From NCBI GenBank assembly GCA_050246795.1, contig JBFWVJ010000003.1:124001-188000 (forward strand): DNA of 64,000 nucleotides, given 5' to 3'. The stretch's first letter is position 1, and every line of letters begins with the position of its first letter. This DNA comes from JBFWVJ01 sp050246795. GTDB taxonomy: Bacteria; Patescibacteriota; Gracilibacteria; JAUYGZ01. Shown here piece by piece: positions 16,973 to 26,533 of the stretch. Under the pieces are notes generated by a model that was not told where the DNA came from, did not search any database, and worked only from the letters and a program-made list of their open reading frames with translations. The translations under genes and the position numbers were made by a program.

Positions 16973-18610
16973 ATGGCTAAACACATCATGTTCGGAGACG
17001 ACGCGCGACACAAGATCGTCAAAGGCGTCAAAACCCTGGCGGACACCGTTCGCATCACCATGGGCCCTCGCGGCCGCAATGTGATGTTCGAAAAATCTTA
17101 CGGCGGACCGACCATCGTCAATGATGGCGTCACCATCGCCAAAGAAATCGAACTCGAAGACAAATTCGAAAACATGGGTGCTCAGCTGGTCAAAGAAGTC
17201 GCCACCAAGACCAATGAAAAAGCCGGAGACGGGACCACTACCAGCATCGTCCTGGCCGAAGCGCTCATTTCAGAAGGGATCAAAAACGTCACCGCCGGCG
17301 CCAACCCGATGAGCATCAAGCTCGGGATCGACAAAGCGACCCATGCGGTCGTCGAAGCCCTCGACAAAATGGCCGAAAAAGTGACGACCAAAGAAAAAAT
17401 CGCTCAGGTTGCGACGATCTCAGCCCAAGATCCACGAGTCGGAGAACTCCTCGGTGAACTGGAAACTCAGGTCAAATCAGGCGTCATTACCGTCGAAGAA
17501 GGACAGACCCAGGGACTGGAAAAAGAACTCGTCGAAGGGATGCAGTTCGACAACGGCTATGTGTCGCCTTACATGGTCACCGACACCTCACGGATGGAAG
17601 CCACCATGGAGCACCCCTACATCCTCATGACCGACAAAAAAATCAGCTCCATCAAAGAAATTCTCCCTCTTCTGGAACAGCTCGCGCAAGCCGGCAAGAA
17701 AGAACTCGTCATCATCGCCGAAGACATCGACGGTGAAGCGCTCGCTACCTTGATCATCAACAAACTCAAAGGAGGATTTAGTTCCCTCGCCGTGAAAGCT
17801 CCCGCCTTCGGCGACCGACGAAAAGAAATCCTCAAAGACATTGCCGCCCTCACGGGAGGCCGAGTCATCTCCGAAGAAGTCGGGCTGAAACTGGAAAACG
17901 CCACCCTCGACGACCTCGGACGGGCCGACAAAATCGTTGCTACGAAAGATGATACGGTGATCGTCGGCGGTAAAGGCAGCAAAGGCGACATCGAAGCTCG
18001 TTTGAATGAAATTGACGCGCTGTTCCGAAACTCCACCTCCGACTTCGACAAAGAAAAACTGGAGGAACGACGAGCGAAGCTCACCGGAGGAGTGGCCGTC
18101 ATCAAGGTCGGCGCTTCTACCGAAGTGGAAATGAAAGAAAAGAAAATGCGCATCGAAGACGCGCTGAACGCCACACGAGCCGCCGTTGACGAAGGCATCG
18201 TCCCTGGAGGAGGCGTGGCCCTTCTCGTCGCTTCACAAGCGCTCGACAAATTGAAGATCGACAATGAAGATGAAATGACTGGGGTCATGATCGTGAAAAA
18301 AGCCCTTGAAGCTCCGATCCGACAAATCGCGATGAACGCCGGACAAGACGGCGGTGTGGTCATGATGAAAGTATCATCACAAAAACCAGGCCACGGCTAC
18401 GACGCCATGAACAACGAATTCGACGTCGATATGATCAAGGCCGGGATCATCGACCCAAAGAAAGTCACTCGTGAAGCCCTCGAAAACGCTGCCAGCTTGG
18501 CAGGAATCTTCCTCACCACCGAATGCGGCATCGTCGAAGCGCCAAAACCAGAAGCTCCTGCCGGAGGCATGGGGGGAATGGGAGGAGGCATGATGCCGGG
18601 AATGATGTAG
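16973..18610 (+). CDS. groEL: Chaperonin GroEL
   Basis: 545 residues from MAKHIMFGDDARHKIVKGV; the frame is open 36 codons upstream but those encode the repeat array (PNTPNTPNT..) and are not native sequence. Hallmarks: 'DGTTTSIVLAEALI' (ATP site; family DGTTTA), 'PAFGDRRKEILKDIA', 'EGIVPGGGVALL', and the Gly/Met-rich tail GGMGGMGGGMMPGMM. Full family length. Forms the double-ring folding chamber with GroES. Co-transcribed with groES under CIRCE control; a terminator follows at 18642. Confidence 0.97.
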   Translation: MAKHIMFGDDARHKIVKGVKTLADTVRITMGPRGRNVMFEKSYGGPTIVNDGVTIAKEIELEDKFENMGAQLVKEVATKTNEKAGDGTTTSIVLAEALISEGIKNVTAGANPMSIKLGIDKATHAVVEALDKMAEKVTTKEKIAQVATISAQDPRVGELLGELETQVKSGVITVEEGQTQGLEKELVEGMQFDNGYVSPYMVTDTSRMEATMEHPYILMTDKKISSIKEILPLLEQLAQAGKKELVIIAEDIDGEALATLIINKLKGGFSSLAVKAPAFGDRRKEILKDIAALTGGRVISEEVGLKLENATLDDLGRADKIVATKDDTVIVGGKGSKGDIEARLNEIDALFRNSTSDFDKEKLEERRAKLTGGVAVIKVGASTEVEMKEKKMRIEDALNATRAAVDEGIVPGGGVALLVASQALDKLKIDNEDEMTGVMIVKKALEAPIRQIAMNAGQDGGVVMMKVSSQKPGHGYDAMNNEFDVDMIKAGIIDPKKVTREALENAASLAGIFLTTECGIVEAPKPEAPAGGMGGMGGGMMPGMM

Positions 18611-18641
18611 GGGAAGGATTATAAGGATCGTAAGGATGGAA

Positions 18642-18668
18642 GGCGCAGCTCAAAAGGCTGCGCCTTTT
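18642..18668 (+). terminator. groESL terminator
   Basis: GGCGCAGC-tcaaaag-GCTGCGCC followed by TTTT. Preceded at 18612-18640 by a short 9-bp-period repeat (aaggattat-aaggatcgt-aaggatgga). It lies between convergent genes and may work for both. Confidence 0.8.
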
Positions 18669-18684
18669 GAGAAAAAAGCATCCT

Positions 18685-19386
18685 TTATGCATCCCCCTTC
18701 TTTCTGTCTTGTTCTTCCATAAACTTCCGCAACGCATCCACGCTCAACCCACTCCTGTCACCATGGGTGTCAATGCCAGACAGTCGACCTGGCTTTTCAG
18801 AAGGGCTCGGAGGTGAGGCAAGAGTCTCTGTAACGTCTTCTCGGACATCAGAGATCGAATCATCCAAGATGAGAATTCCCCTGTCATGAAGGACTTGAAG
18901 GATGATCTTATAAGCATTGGGTGCTTGTTCACGGAGCTGCGACAATTTTTGGGTCCAAAACGCGCGCAGAATACTTAAAGAAAACTCCGGAAAATGTCCA
19001 GGGGAAATCTCAGCTGAAAACGTTTCAAAAGAACATCCCATGAGTTGTTCCAGGCTTTGTCTCTTGAGATCCTCATGAAACGACCCCGGCAAACGATAAG
19101 CACCTGTTGGAGGATTCAGAGTATCATTCAAACCCTCTCGAAGGGCGTTTAAACCGACTGAAATAGCAATGCGGAGATTACTGTCTTCAGGAAAATTCGA
19201 GATTTTAAAAGTGACTCCAAGAAAAATAGCATTCACGTAGGCTCCATGACCAAGACCCTCGAGGGCATCACGAAAGTCTTCTTGAGAAAATCCTCCCTCC
19301 TTTAAGAGCTCCTCCAATGACTTATCCTGTGGAAGATCTATGACCGGTTGTTTGGGGAGACGATCACTGGGAGACGGTGAATTCAT
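18685..19386 (-). CDS. Hypothetical protein
   Basis: 233 residues from the ATG at 19386 (MNSPSPSDRLPKQPVID). The longer frame begins with a TTG that is the -35 box of its own promoter, so it is rejected. The middle (about 30-170) looks globular with 'EELLKEGGFSQEDFRDALEG' and 'AYVNAIFLGVTFKISNFPED'; the C terminus is Pro/Ser-rich and charged and ends KFMEEQDRKKGDA. No family recognised; soluble, cytoplasmic by composition. Regulated by the promoter and palindrome at 19406-19434. Convergent with groEL. Confidence 0.65.
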   Translation of the reverse strand: MNSPSPSDRLPKQPVIDLPQDKSLEELLKEGGFSQEDFRDALEGLGHGAYVNAIFLGVTFKISNFPEDSNLRIAISVGLNALREGLNDTLNPPTGAYRLPGSFHEDLKRQSLEQLMGCSFETFSAEISPGHFPEFSLSILRAFWTQKLSQLREQAPNAYKIILQVLHDRGILILDDSISDVREDVTETLASPPSPSEKPGRLSGIDTHGDRSGLSVDALRKFMEEQDRKKGDA

Positions 19387-19405
19387 AGAAAATGAATGAG
19401 ATCTA

Positions 19406-19434
19406 CTATTAAAGCACAAATGTCCATTTGTCAA
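19406..19434 (-). promoter_or_regulatory. Consensus promoter with embedded palindrome
   Basis: On the minus strand TTGACA (19429-19434), 17-bp spacer, TAATAG (19406-19411). The spacer contains a perfect inverted repeat CAAATG-TC-CATTTG on the plus strand (19417-19430), overlapping the -35 end, in the position expected of a repressor operator. The cognate regulator is unknown. Confidence 0.75.
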
Positions 19435-19436
19435 TA

Positions 19437-20600
19437 CTAGACCTTCACCGAGCGCTCTTTCAAGATTTTTGAAACCGGCTTAAAAAGCAAAAGGGTAAAA
19501 AAGGTGGAAACAAGAGCAAGGGCCACCAAAATAGAAAAAATTTCTCCATGGATCACCCCTTCCTCCAGTCCCACCGAAGCCAAAATAAGTGCCAAAGCAC
19601 CACGATTGTTCATTGCCAAACCGAGCGCGAAGCCTTCTCGGCGGTTCATTCCCTTCCACTTGCCGACCAACATTGCCCCCAAGACCTTACCGACATTAGC
19701 GGCTACAAACAGCGCCAACACAAACCAAGGCATCAGCATCAACGACGTGATATCGAGATGAAAGGCAAGGCTCGCAAAAAAGATCGGCCCCAAAAAGCTA
19801 TAACTCAGACCGAATACCCTGTCCTCAAGCTTGTCATACATTTCGATGTCGATGAGTTCCTTCTGAAGGAACAATCCCGCCAAAAAGGCTCCAATAATAA
19901 AGTGAAGGCCGATAGATTCAGCAAAGACCCCAAAGATGAGAGCGATGATCAAAGAAAGTGTGAATCCCTTATTTCCCTTATACAAAAAGCGGTGAAGAAA
20001 AGCCGAAAAAGTATGCCCAAACCAAAGAACGACCGCAAAATAGCCGAAAACCTTCACAAAAAGCACCACAAAGTGAAGGAAATCAAAAGCTCTGGTCTGA
20101 TACACATCGAGAAACAGCGAAAAAGCGATCAGCATGAAGACCTCCGCCAACAGTGCCGATGTCACCGACAGTTGTGAGAGCTGAAAAGACCCCATCTTAG
20201 CATCCTTAAGCATCCTCGCAGAAATCTCCACCGCCGACACCGACAAGATCAAGGACATAAAAACCGCCGTAAAAACCTCAAACCCCATCCACACAGAGAT
20301 CCCAAACACCCCCGAAAAACACACAACGATACTTCCAAAAGCCACCCAAAAGGCTCCTTTAAAGGACGACCTCAAATCATCAGGACTAAACTCCAGTCCC
20401 GCATGAAACATCAAAAAGAAAACACCCAATTCAGCCAAAACACGAATCGCCTCCGTTTCCGTCACCCATCCCAGCATCATCGGTCCGACCAGAAATCCGG
20501 CAAAGACCTCTCCAAACAGAGTGGGCAAACGGAGGCGATGAAATACTTTCCGACTGATCCATATGGCCGTCAACAATACGAGCAGATGTTCAAGTATCAT
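19437..20600 (-). CDS. CPA2-family cation:proton antiporter
   Basis: 387 residues with about 11-12 membrane segments and no cytoplasmic TrkA domains. 'LPTLFGEVFAGFLVGPMMLG' is the KefB/NapA-type helix 2 signature; 'LAELGVFFLMFHAGLEF' is the next conserved block with a Glu; 'LHFIIGAFLAGLFL' and 'EGFALGLAMNNRGALALILA' complete the CPA2 pattern. Known family role is exchange of Na+ or K+ for H+ across the inner membrane for pH and ion balance. In CPA2 members the usual ion-binding pair is DD or ND; the helix 'LILSVSAVEISARMLKD' departs from the standard 'STA' pattern, so ion specificity is open. Monocistronic by spacing. Confidence 0.9.
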   Translation of the reverse strand: MILEHLLVLLTAIWISRKVFHRLRLPTLFGEVFAGFLVGPMMLGWVTETEAIRVLAELGVFFLMFHAGLEFSPDDLRSSFKGAFWVAFGSIVVCFSGVFGISVWMGFEVFTAVFMSLILSVSAVEISARMLKDAKMGSFQLSQLSVTSALLAEVFMLIAFSLFLDVYQTRAFDFLHFVVLFVKVFGYFAVVLWFGHTFSAFLHRFLYKGNKGFTLSLIIALIFGVFAESIGLHFIIGAFLAGLFLQKELIDIEMYDKLEDRVFGLSYSFLGPIFFASLAFHLDITSLMLMPWFVLALFVAANVGKVLGAMLVGKWKGMNRREGFALGLAMNNRGALALILASVGLEEGVIHGEIFSILVALALVSTFFTLLLFKPVSKILKERSVKV

Positions 20601-20793
20601 GAGATCTTCATCAGAGTACTGTTCATCCTATCACATCTCCCCCTTTATCGAAACCTGATCACTCCAGAAACGGATCGAGACGCTAAAATTACCAAGATAA
20701 AAGAAACAGCATGTCTGATGATGCCCTTTGATGTCGTTTCAAAAAACCGAAAGAGAAGAAGAACCGAATAGTAAATTCTAAAAAAACATGAAT

Positions 20794-21726
20794 CTAATCA
20801 ACTAGATCGACATGATCCCATCCCCTCGCGGCACCATTGCAAATGTAAAGCCGTTCATTGGCAGTATCGATCGAAAGCCGTCCCAATTCGGCATCATCAT
20901 CACAATCAAGAGACGGAGGAGTTCCGGCGTTTTGATCTGAAAACTGTGCGTAATATCCATCCGCTACCTGAAGAGCCGATTCAGGACTATCAGTACCAAT
21001 ACCGACACTGGCCGAAGCAAAGTTCACCGTTCCTCCAGAAACGATCCCGAGGCTCGTCGTGAGTGTGCCGGTGACACTGACATCATCATTGATTTCAAAA
21101 CGACCATTGGAAAGATGGTATTGGATCGTCTTAGCCACTACTTCTCCAAATTTGAGAGAAATAACCGTTGAAGCATTGTTATTCACATCCAATGTAAACT
21201 CATTCCAACTCGTTCGAGGACCAGCCTCAAATGTATAATATGCTGCATTTTGATCGATCAAAAAACGAGTGACACTCTGAAGAGGGGGATCATGCATGAA
21301 ATCGTAGACGAGATATTCCGTATCTGGACTCCCCTGAAGCTTATACTCCAACTGCAAATAAGCATTGAAGGGAGAAATGACAGGAAAATCAGGTAATTCG
21401 AAAATAGAAAGTTGGTAAAGTCCTGGTATCGAACCAAAGAAATATCCGTCCTGATCAGGAAGAATTGAAAAAGTGGTGAAATATCCTCCATAATGAAGAG
21501 CAGATGTATTGAGTGCCCCAAAAGCATCAACATCTCCAGCACGAAATTCATAGGAATCCCACAGCGAAACTCTAATATCAAGAGCCGTCGAGAGAGGGTC
21601 TCCTTCTTGATCTTGAAAATGAATCTGCACAAAATTGCTCACGTTCTCCGAAGCAGATGCCTGGTATGGACAAAGAAACCAAGCTGCAAAGTGAACCACG
21701 AGAGCAAACAGTCCCCCCTTAGACAT
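20794..21726 (-). CDS. Secreted fibre-like surface protein 1 (310 aa)
   Basis: Signal peptide residues 1-25 (LFALVVHFAAWFLCPYQASA). Residues 30-165 are a beta-rich domain ('FVQIHFQDQEGDPLSTALDI', 'YLVYDFMHDPPLQSVTRFLI'), similar in plan to the 'EGVLKSAGGSPLATPHDFRF' domain of the gene at 28370. Residues about 177-222 hold the module shared by all five genes of this cluster (FTLD..N..VISLKFGE...GRFEINDDVSVTGTL). The C terminus has 'SVGIGTDSPESALQVADGYY' and 'LSIDTANERLYICNGA', motifs common in phage and bacterial fibre-type structural proteins. It has its own promoter at 21750. Exported; function inferred as a surface fibre or adhesin part. Confidence 0.8.
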   Translation of the reverse strand: MSKGGLFALVVHFAAWFLCPYQASASENVSNFVQIHFQDQEGDPLSTALDIRVSLWDSYEFRAGDVDAFGALNTSALHYGGYFTTFSILPDQDGYFFGSIPGLYQLSIFELPDFPVISPFNAYLQLEYKLQGSPDTEYLVYDFMHDPPLQSVTRFLIDQNAAYYTFEAGPRTSWNEFTLDVNNNASTVISLKFGEVVAKTIQYHLSNGRFEINDDVSVTGTLTTSLGIVSGGTVNFASASVGIGTDSPESALQVADGYYAQFSDQNAGTPPSLDCDDDAELGRLSIDTANERLYICNGAARGWDHVDLVD

Positions 21727-21749
21727 TTGCGTGGATAAATTTCAGATAA

Positions 21750-21778
21750 AAAATAGACAACTATCAACAAATCGTCAA
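21750..21778 (-). promoter_or_regulatory. Promoter of surface protein 1
   Basis: TTGACG (21773-21778), 17-bp spacer, TATTTT (21750-21755) on the minus strand; leader about 20 nt to the ATG at 21726. Confidence 0.6.
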
Positions 21779-21788
21779 ATTTTTATGT

Positions 21789-21818
21789 AAAAAAACATTG
21801 CCAATTATGGAATTGGCA
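21789..21818 (-). terminator. Terminator overlapping the stop of surface protein 2
   Basis: On the minus strand TGCCAATT-ccat-AATTGGCA (21799-21818), then ATG and TTTTTTT (21789-21795). The stem overlaps the stop codon at 21805-21807. It separates protein 2 from the promoter of protein 1. Confidence 0.7.
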
Positions 21819-23130
21819 CAATTGTAATATATCCCCCATAAATATCATCACCCCCCCCCAAATCTACATAAATAGAAAGATAATTGGTCGTGGTCGAATC
21901 TGTGTCCGTGATGTTGATCTCTCCGATAACCGTTCCTGAGCCAAGGTTGGTCGATGTGGTGCCATCATCGATTTCATTTGCATAGACCGTCACCGGATTA
22001 TTCGTATCAGATCCATAGATTTGAACAGCTGTAGCGCGATACCCGGTCGGAAGAGGAATCATAGCCAACGCATCCGTCGTACCAGATGAAGCACTCGACT
22101 GTGTCCCATCTGAAACGATGATAAAATTGTCATCACCGTCATCAGACTCAAAATCCGTCGGCATGATTTTAATCCGAGTCGGCGAACCATGCCATCCAGC
22201 CAATGGCACATACCCACCTCCGTCGTTGCTCATCTCCCACTGGTTGGTGGTCGTGTTGTAACGGATCGTACCATCTGGATTTGAACCCTGGTTGGCAACG
22301 ATACTCACATTGACTCCCGCGCCAGCATTGTCGTTGTCCAAAGTGAAAGCCGTCGAATTGGTATGGGGAATAGTGATATTTGAAGCTGCAGAAAAATCAA
22401 TAGATCCTGTGGAAGTCATGCCGGTTAAGCCAGTAGCAATACCAGCAGCACTGATATCCCAACTGCTGCTATTGATGGAAATCGTGTTTGCGTTCCCTCC
22501 AATAGAAACAGCTCCCGTGGAAGTCCCCGTGGCAATATTGACGGCTCCATTCACACTATTATTGATGCTCACACCACCCGTGGAAGCATTGACGCCTATC
22601 GCGCCAGTTCCAGCATTAATGGTGAAACTTCCATTCGATGTGGTTAAAACTTTATCGACATCAGTCGTGTAAACCCCTTCAAAATCGCTAGATCCTCCTC
22701 CTGTTGAAATTGCGGCAAAAGGCCCTCCATTATTTGAAATTTCCCAGCGATTATTCCCGTCGTCGTAGCGAATCACCCCATCGGCTTCCGATCCCTGCTC
22801 CGCGACGATGTCCAGATCCTGGTCAGGATTACCGACCTCATCAGAATCCAGTCGAAAAACCGTTCCCTGTATATTGAGATTTCCATCCACCACTAAGGCA
22901 TCTGAGAGAATGAAGTAATCATTATCCACATCCCAGCCCAAGGTTTCATTGATGATACTTCCAAACTGAATCGTAAGCGTGTCTCCCGCACCCGCAGTCC
23001 CGTCCGCATCCAAGACAAAATCCTCAGAGCCGGACTGATCCTCATCAGAGACAAAGTCTGTCAGATCTTGGGCAAAAGAAGAGGGAATCAAAAAAGTCGA
23101 GAGGAAAAGGAACAGGAAAAAGAATCGCAT
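21805..23130 (-). CDS. Secreted fibre-like surface protein 2 (441 aa)
   Basis: Signal peptide 1-20 (MRFFFLFLFLSTFLIPSSFA). Residues about 38-89 are the cluster's common module (FVLDADG..LTIQFGS...LGWDVDNDYFILSDALVVDG). Two copies of a short unit 'DGxIRYxxxxNxWExSNxGG' occur near 112-135 and 297-320. Between them lie Ser/Gly/Thr-rich repeats such as 'TGTSTGAVSIGG' and 'INSSSWDISAAG', like shaft repeats of fibres. The C-terminal 130 residues form a separate domain ('IPLPTGYRATAVQIYGSDT'). A run of nine G (coding strand) at 21851-21859 lies 14 codons from the end. Follows the beta-helix gene by 13 bp in one operon. Confidence 0.8.
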   Translation of the reverse strand: MRFFFLFLFLSTFLIPSSFAQDLTDFVSDEDQSGSEDFVLDADGTAGAGDTLTIQFGSIINETLGWDVDNDYFILSDALVVDGNLNIQGTVFRLDSDEVGNPDQDLDIVAEQGSEADGVIRYDDGNNRWEISNNGGPFAAISTGGGSSDFEGVYTTDVDKVLTTSNGSFTINAGTGAIGVNASTGGVSINNSVNGAVNIATGTSTGAVSIGGNANTISINSSSWDISAAGIATGLTGMTSTGSIDFSAASNITIPHTNSTAFTLDNDNAGAGVNVSIVANQGSNPDGTIRYNTTTNQWEMSNDGGGYVPLAGWHGSPTRIKIMPTDFESDDGDDNFIIVSDGTQSSASSGTTDALAMIPLPTGYRATAVQIYGSDTNNPVTVYANEIDDGTTSTNLGSGTVIGEINITDTDSTTTNYLSIYVDLGGGDDIYGGYITIVPIP

Positions 23131-23143
23131 ACAGATGAAAGGG

Positions 23144-26100
23144 TTAGAGAATTTTCTTCCCCGAATAAGAAACTCTCACCAAGTGAATATCAACATTGCC
23201 AGTGTAGGTATCTGAGCCGGCCGCACCATCACGATTGACCGTCAGAAAGACGATCTCATCTGCCGTCAAAGCTCCTGAAGGAATCGTGAAAACCTCGGAT
23301 TGAATTTGATCAGTGGTGCCATTGGCAGCTTCAGTCGGATTGAGCGATGTAAAATCACCTCCCGTAAGGGTGTCACCATCCGGAACACTGGCATAATTAA
23401 CTTCCCACTGAACATTTCCCGTATTGGTATTGGAAGGCGACCAATAAACCGTCACAAGGATATCCGTACCCGACTGCCAATCATCAGGCACTGGGAACGT
23501 CCATCGTGCCGTGCTATCACCCGCCGCATCGAGACGAAGCACAGGGGCTAAACCACCGATTTTGTTCCTAACCGTCACCGACGTGTTTACTGCTCCATTG
23601 ATATCCAAAAACCAGTATTTAGAGGCCGTAGCATCACTGTAAATCTGCCCCTCCACTCCCAAGCTATCAGCGATGAAGACATCATCTCCGTTCAAAACAA
23701 AGGAGCCATTGCTGATCGTTTCAGTTGAAGATCCCACCGTGAGATTATTCGTGAGATCAAAATCACCTCCATCAGTAAAGGTGGCAAAGATCACACCCGC
23801 ATCCTGCACCACAAAATCACCGGTTCCCTGGAGATCTACGATAAACCGATTGGCAGCACTGATATCCCAAGACACATCCCCGCCATCGACCGAGACAGTT
23901 CTTTCACCGGCATCATTATTGTACGCATCATCGAGAGATAGAGCGCTGGCGGACCCATCGATCTGGGTCCAAACAGCAGCCCCTACCGCACTATCGAGGA
24001 GGATAAATGCATCATCGGCAGTGGTATTGATCCACAAGGTACCAACATCATAACCATCTGCCAGATCATCATTGACCGTGGGATTTGAAGTCGCGCGATG
24101 AGAGTCCGCGCTCAGCTGCGTCGTAGCACTATTATCAGTCAGGAAATTCGTTACATTTGATTCTCGATTACTCAGCAAGACGTTGAAATCACTACTGGCA
24201 GACTCAATATCGATCCCCGTACTCCATGGGTTTGTTCCACCAGAAATCGTATTAAAAGAAAATGAATTGGAATCAGCGTTTCCACGCACATCAAAAGCTA
24301 CGGATGCTCCAGTAGCAGATCCCGAGATGATATTAGCATTGAACAGATTTCGAGAAACTTCCGTGTTTAAAACATTTCCGATTTGAAATCCCGTGGCAAA
24401 ACCTACACCAGCATTTCCAAACCCATCGATGACATTATTGCTGATGATATTGTTGACGGTTGATTTCAAACTTCCGAGATTAAAAGACTCAATCCCTATA
24501 GCGATAGACGTAATAGATAGGGAACCGGTAAAAACATTGGTCGTCATATTCACATTATTGGCGCTCCCAAGATAGATACCATAGGCTGCTCCACCAGCTC
24601 TTCCCATGGCCGCGGCTCGATTATTGAACAGTGAACTATCTGAAACACCATAGAACACATAGGCTGTTTCACCCACATTACTCACATTATTCCCATCAAC
24701 GAGAGCATTACGAACACGATTGCCGTTGCCGAATACTCCGGCAGCGGCACCATCAGAAGTGAGGTGAATACCGTCAGTAAAGTACTCGGTAGCACTTCCC
24801 AAAACTCGACATTTGGTGACCACAGGTCTCACCAGATCCACACTTGTCCCATCAATCATCAAAATGCCAATATCAGCGTTCGCATCGAGTGACCCGGAAG
24901 CACCACTGATCTTTTGAACGGTAACATTGTCAACACGGTTGTCAAAGCCTCCCGTCACGCGTATCCCATGAATATCGTCATCCACCTCGAGCTTGAAAGA
25001 AGTCAGAAGCACGTCATTGACTGGACTGGCTTCTGATCCCACCTGGATCGCACCGATGGTACTCCCAGTAGAAGCAAAAGACCCATCGGTACGGATGATA
25101 GAGGCATCTCCATAGCCCTGGATCTGGATGTCATTGTCCTCAATGGTGAGGGTCTGTGAGATCGAATGTATTCCAGGCAAAAGCGTGATCAGCCCACCAT
25201 TCCCGACCGTTTCCAAACTATCGATTGCCCCCTGGAGGTTCATCCCAGGAGAGACGAAGATGGACTGTGCCGGCACAGAAAAAATAGTGCCATCCGTCAG
25301 CACGCTCCCTCCTCCGGAAAGGGTCACATCCCAGTCCTGAATATCGAGAGGAGTATCTCCACTCCGACTATCGATGAAAATACTGGAGGAAGCATTGAGA
25401 TTACCGGAACCGATGGTTTTGAGGACAGTCCCGGCACCACCGGTAGCATTGGACTTGATAAACTTGAGTGTCACCGTAGGGGCACCACCAGCATTGCTGT
25501 CGATGAGTGAGTCACCGGAATCCTGGATATTGATGTCGACAAACTCAAAGATCAGCGAGCTAGCACCACTCTGCACGTCAAAGGCCATATCATCTGTGAT
25601 AGCGTTGACATCCAAGGTAAGAAAACTGATGAAGGTATCGAAGGTGTCCAGCTGACCAGCCCCAGACACCACGATGGTGGATCGAGTGGCATCCTTACCT
25701 ATGATCTGAACATTGGTGAGATCCACCGCGGTCGTGACGGCATGAGTATCGGCTGAGAGGAGCATGATCCCTCCGGAGCGGGTCTGGAGATACGCAGCAG
25801 CCGTCTCAATATCGGTGTAATCCGAACCTCCCCCAGGATCCACTGTCACCACCTTGGTCAAATTGGTAGAAGTGGGAGCGCCAACCAATGAAATCCAAGT
25901 GGACCCATCCCAAATGTAGGTACCTGCGGCACAAAAAGGATTAATGACACATCCTGGAGCTGTGGAATCGGTCGAGTCAAGGATGACCAAACGTCCTTCA
26001 CCGTCAGCACCCAGCCCTGGGCCACCCCCAGGCAGTGCGGAAACCGTCTCCACTTCGAAGCTGAGATTGACGCGGGCAGTCCCTCCGGAACCATCCGTGA

Positions 26101-26359
26101 GGGTGAAACCATTGTTTGTAATGTCCCATCTCAACACTCCATTCTCGACCAATGAAGGATCATTTCCAAACTGTACCTGGGTATCAACTGCCCCGCTCCC
26201 ATCTGAATCAATCAAAACCGTGTCCCCTCCCTCACCCTGAATAAACTCACTATCAAAAATAATCCTCGCTGAAACCTCAGGAGAGAAAAAAAACAGAAAA
26301 AAAACGCCGCACAACAGCAGAAAATTTAAGAGCACTGGATCTCGAAATACCCTCATCAT
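23144..26359 (-). CDS. Secreted beta-helix fibre-like protein 3 (about 1,071 aa)
   Basis: Starts at the ATG pair 26359/26356 (MMRVFRD); the longer frame begins in the -35 box. Signal peptide to about residue 31. Residues 49-90 carry the cluster module ('DSDGSGAVDTQVQFGND', 'RWDITNNGFTLTDG'). Residues about 165-760 look like a right-handed parallel beta helix of the pectate-lyase type: 'TKVVTVDPGGGSDYTDIETA' and 'SIFVSPGMNLQGAIDSLETV' are the usual entry strands, followed by many N-V/T-V, N-x-V coil repeats. A second module-like stretch follows (about 790-840). The last 150 residues ('WTFPVPDDWQSGTDILVTVY') resemble a jelly-roll tip domain. No catalytic polysaccharide-lyase residues are evident; adhesin or glycan-binding fibre is more likely than an enzyme. 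Confidence 0.8.
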   Translation of the reverse strand: MMRVFRDPVLLNFLLLCGVFFLFFFSPEVSARIIFDSEFIQGEGGDTVLIDSDGSGAVDTQVQFGNDPSLVENGVLRWDITNNGFTLTDGSGGTARVNLSFEVETVSALPGGGPGLGADGEGRLVILDSTDSTAPGCVINPFCAAGTYIWDGSTWISLVGAPTSTNLTKVVTVDPGGGSDYTDIETAAAYLQTRSGGIMLLSADTHAVTTAVDLTNVQIIGKDATRSTIVVSGAGQLDTFDTFISFLTLDVNAITDDMAFDVQSGASSLIFEFVDINIQDSGDSLIDSNAGGAPTVTLKFIKSNATGGAGTVLKTIGSGNLNASSSIFIDSRSGDTPLDIQDWDVTLSGGGSVLTDGTIFSVPAQSIFVSPGMNLQGAIDSLETVGNGGLITLLPGIHSISQTLTIEDNDIQIQGYGDASIIRTDGSFASTGSTIGAIQVGSEASPVNDVLLTSFKLEVDDDIHGIRVTGGFDNRVDNVTVQKISGASGSLDANADIGILMIDGTSVDLVRPVVTKCRVLGSATEYFTDGIHLTSDGAAAGVFGNGNRVRNALVDGNNVSNVGETAYVFYGVSDSSLFNNRAAAMGRAGGAAYGIYLGSANNVNMTTNVFTGSLSITSIAIGIESFNLGSLKSTVNNIISNNVIDGFGNAGVGFATGFQIGNVLNTEVSRNLFNANIISGSATGASVAFDVRGNADSNSFSFNTISGGTNPWSTGIDIESASSDFNVLLSNRESNVTNFLTDNSATTQLSADSHRATSNPTVNDDLADGYDVGTLWINTTADDAFILLDSAVGAAVWTQIDGSASALSLDDAYNNDAGERTVSVDGGDVSWDISAANRFIVDLQGTGDFVVQDAGVIFATFTDGGDFDLTNNLTVGSSTETISNGSFVLNGDDVFIADSLGVEGQIYSDATASKYWFLDINGAVNTSVTVRNKIGGLAPVLRLDAAGDSTARWTFPVPDDWQSGTDILVTVYWSPSNTNTGNVQWEVNYASVPDGDTLTGGDFTSLNPTEAANGTTDQIQSEVFTIPSGALTADEIVFLTVNRDGAAGSDTYTGNVDIHLVRVSYSGKKIL

Positions 26360-26381
26360 GAAACACAAATTAACCCATAAG

Positions 26382-26410
26382 ATTATGAAATTCAGACGTG
26401 ATTTTAACAA
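26382..26410 (-). promoter_or_regulatory. Promoter of the protein 3 - protein 2 operon
   Basis: TTGTTA (26405-26410), 17-bp spacer, CATAAT (26382-26387) on the minus strand, about 23 nt before the ATG at 26359. Confidence 0.55.
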
Positions 26411-26479
26411 TCACTTAACACTGCAAAAATACCCAAATATGGAACAGTATGCTTCGTCCTCAAAAAAGAGAAAATGGCA

Positions 26480-26515
26480 CAAAAAAAAAGCCCTCCGATC
26501 ATCTGATCGGAGGGC
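26480..26515 (-). terminator. Strong terminator after surface protein 4
   Basis: 12-bp perfect stem GCCCTCCGATCA / TGATCGGAGGGC (26490-26515) followed on the minus strand by a run of nine T. It ends the operon 31342-26534. Confidence 0.9.
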
Positions 26516-26533
26516 TTCCAGAAAGTCAGGCGA

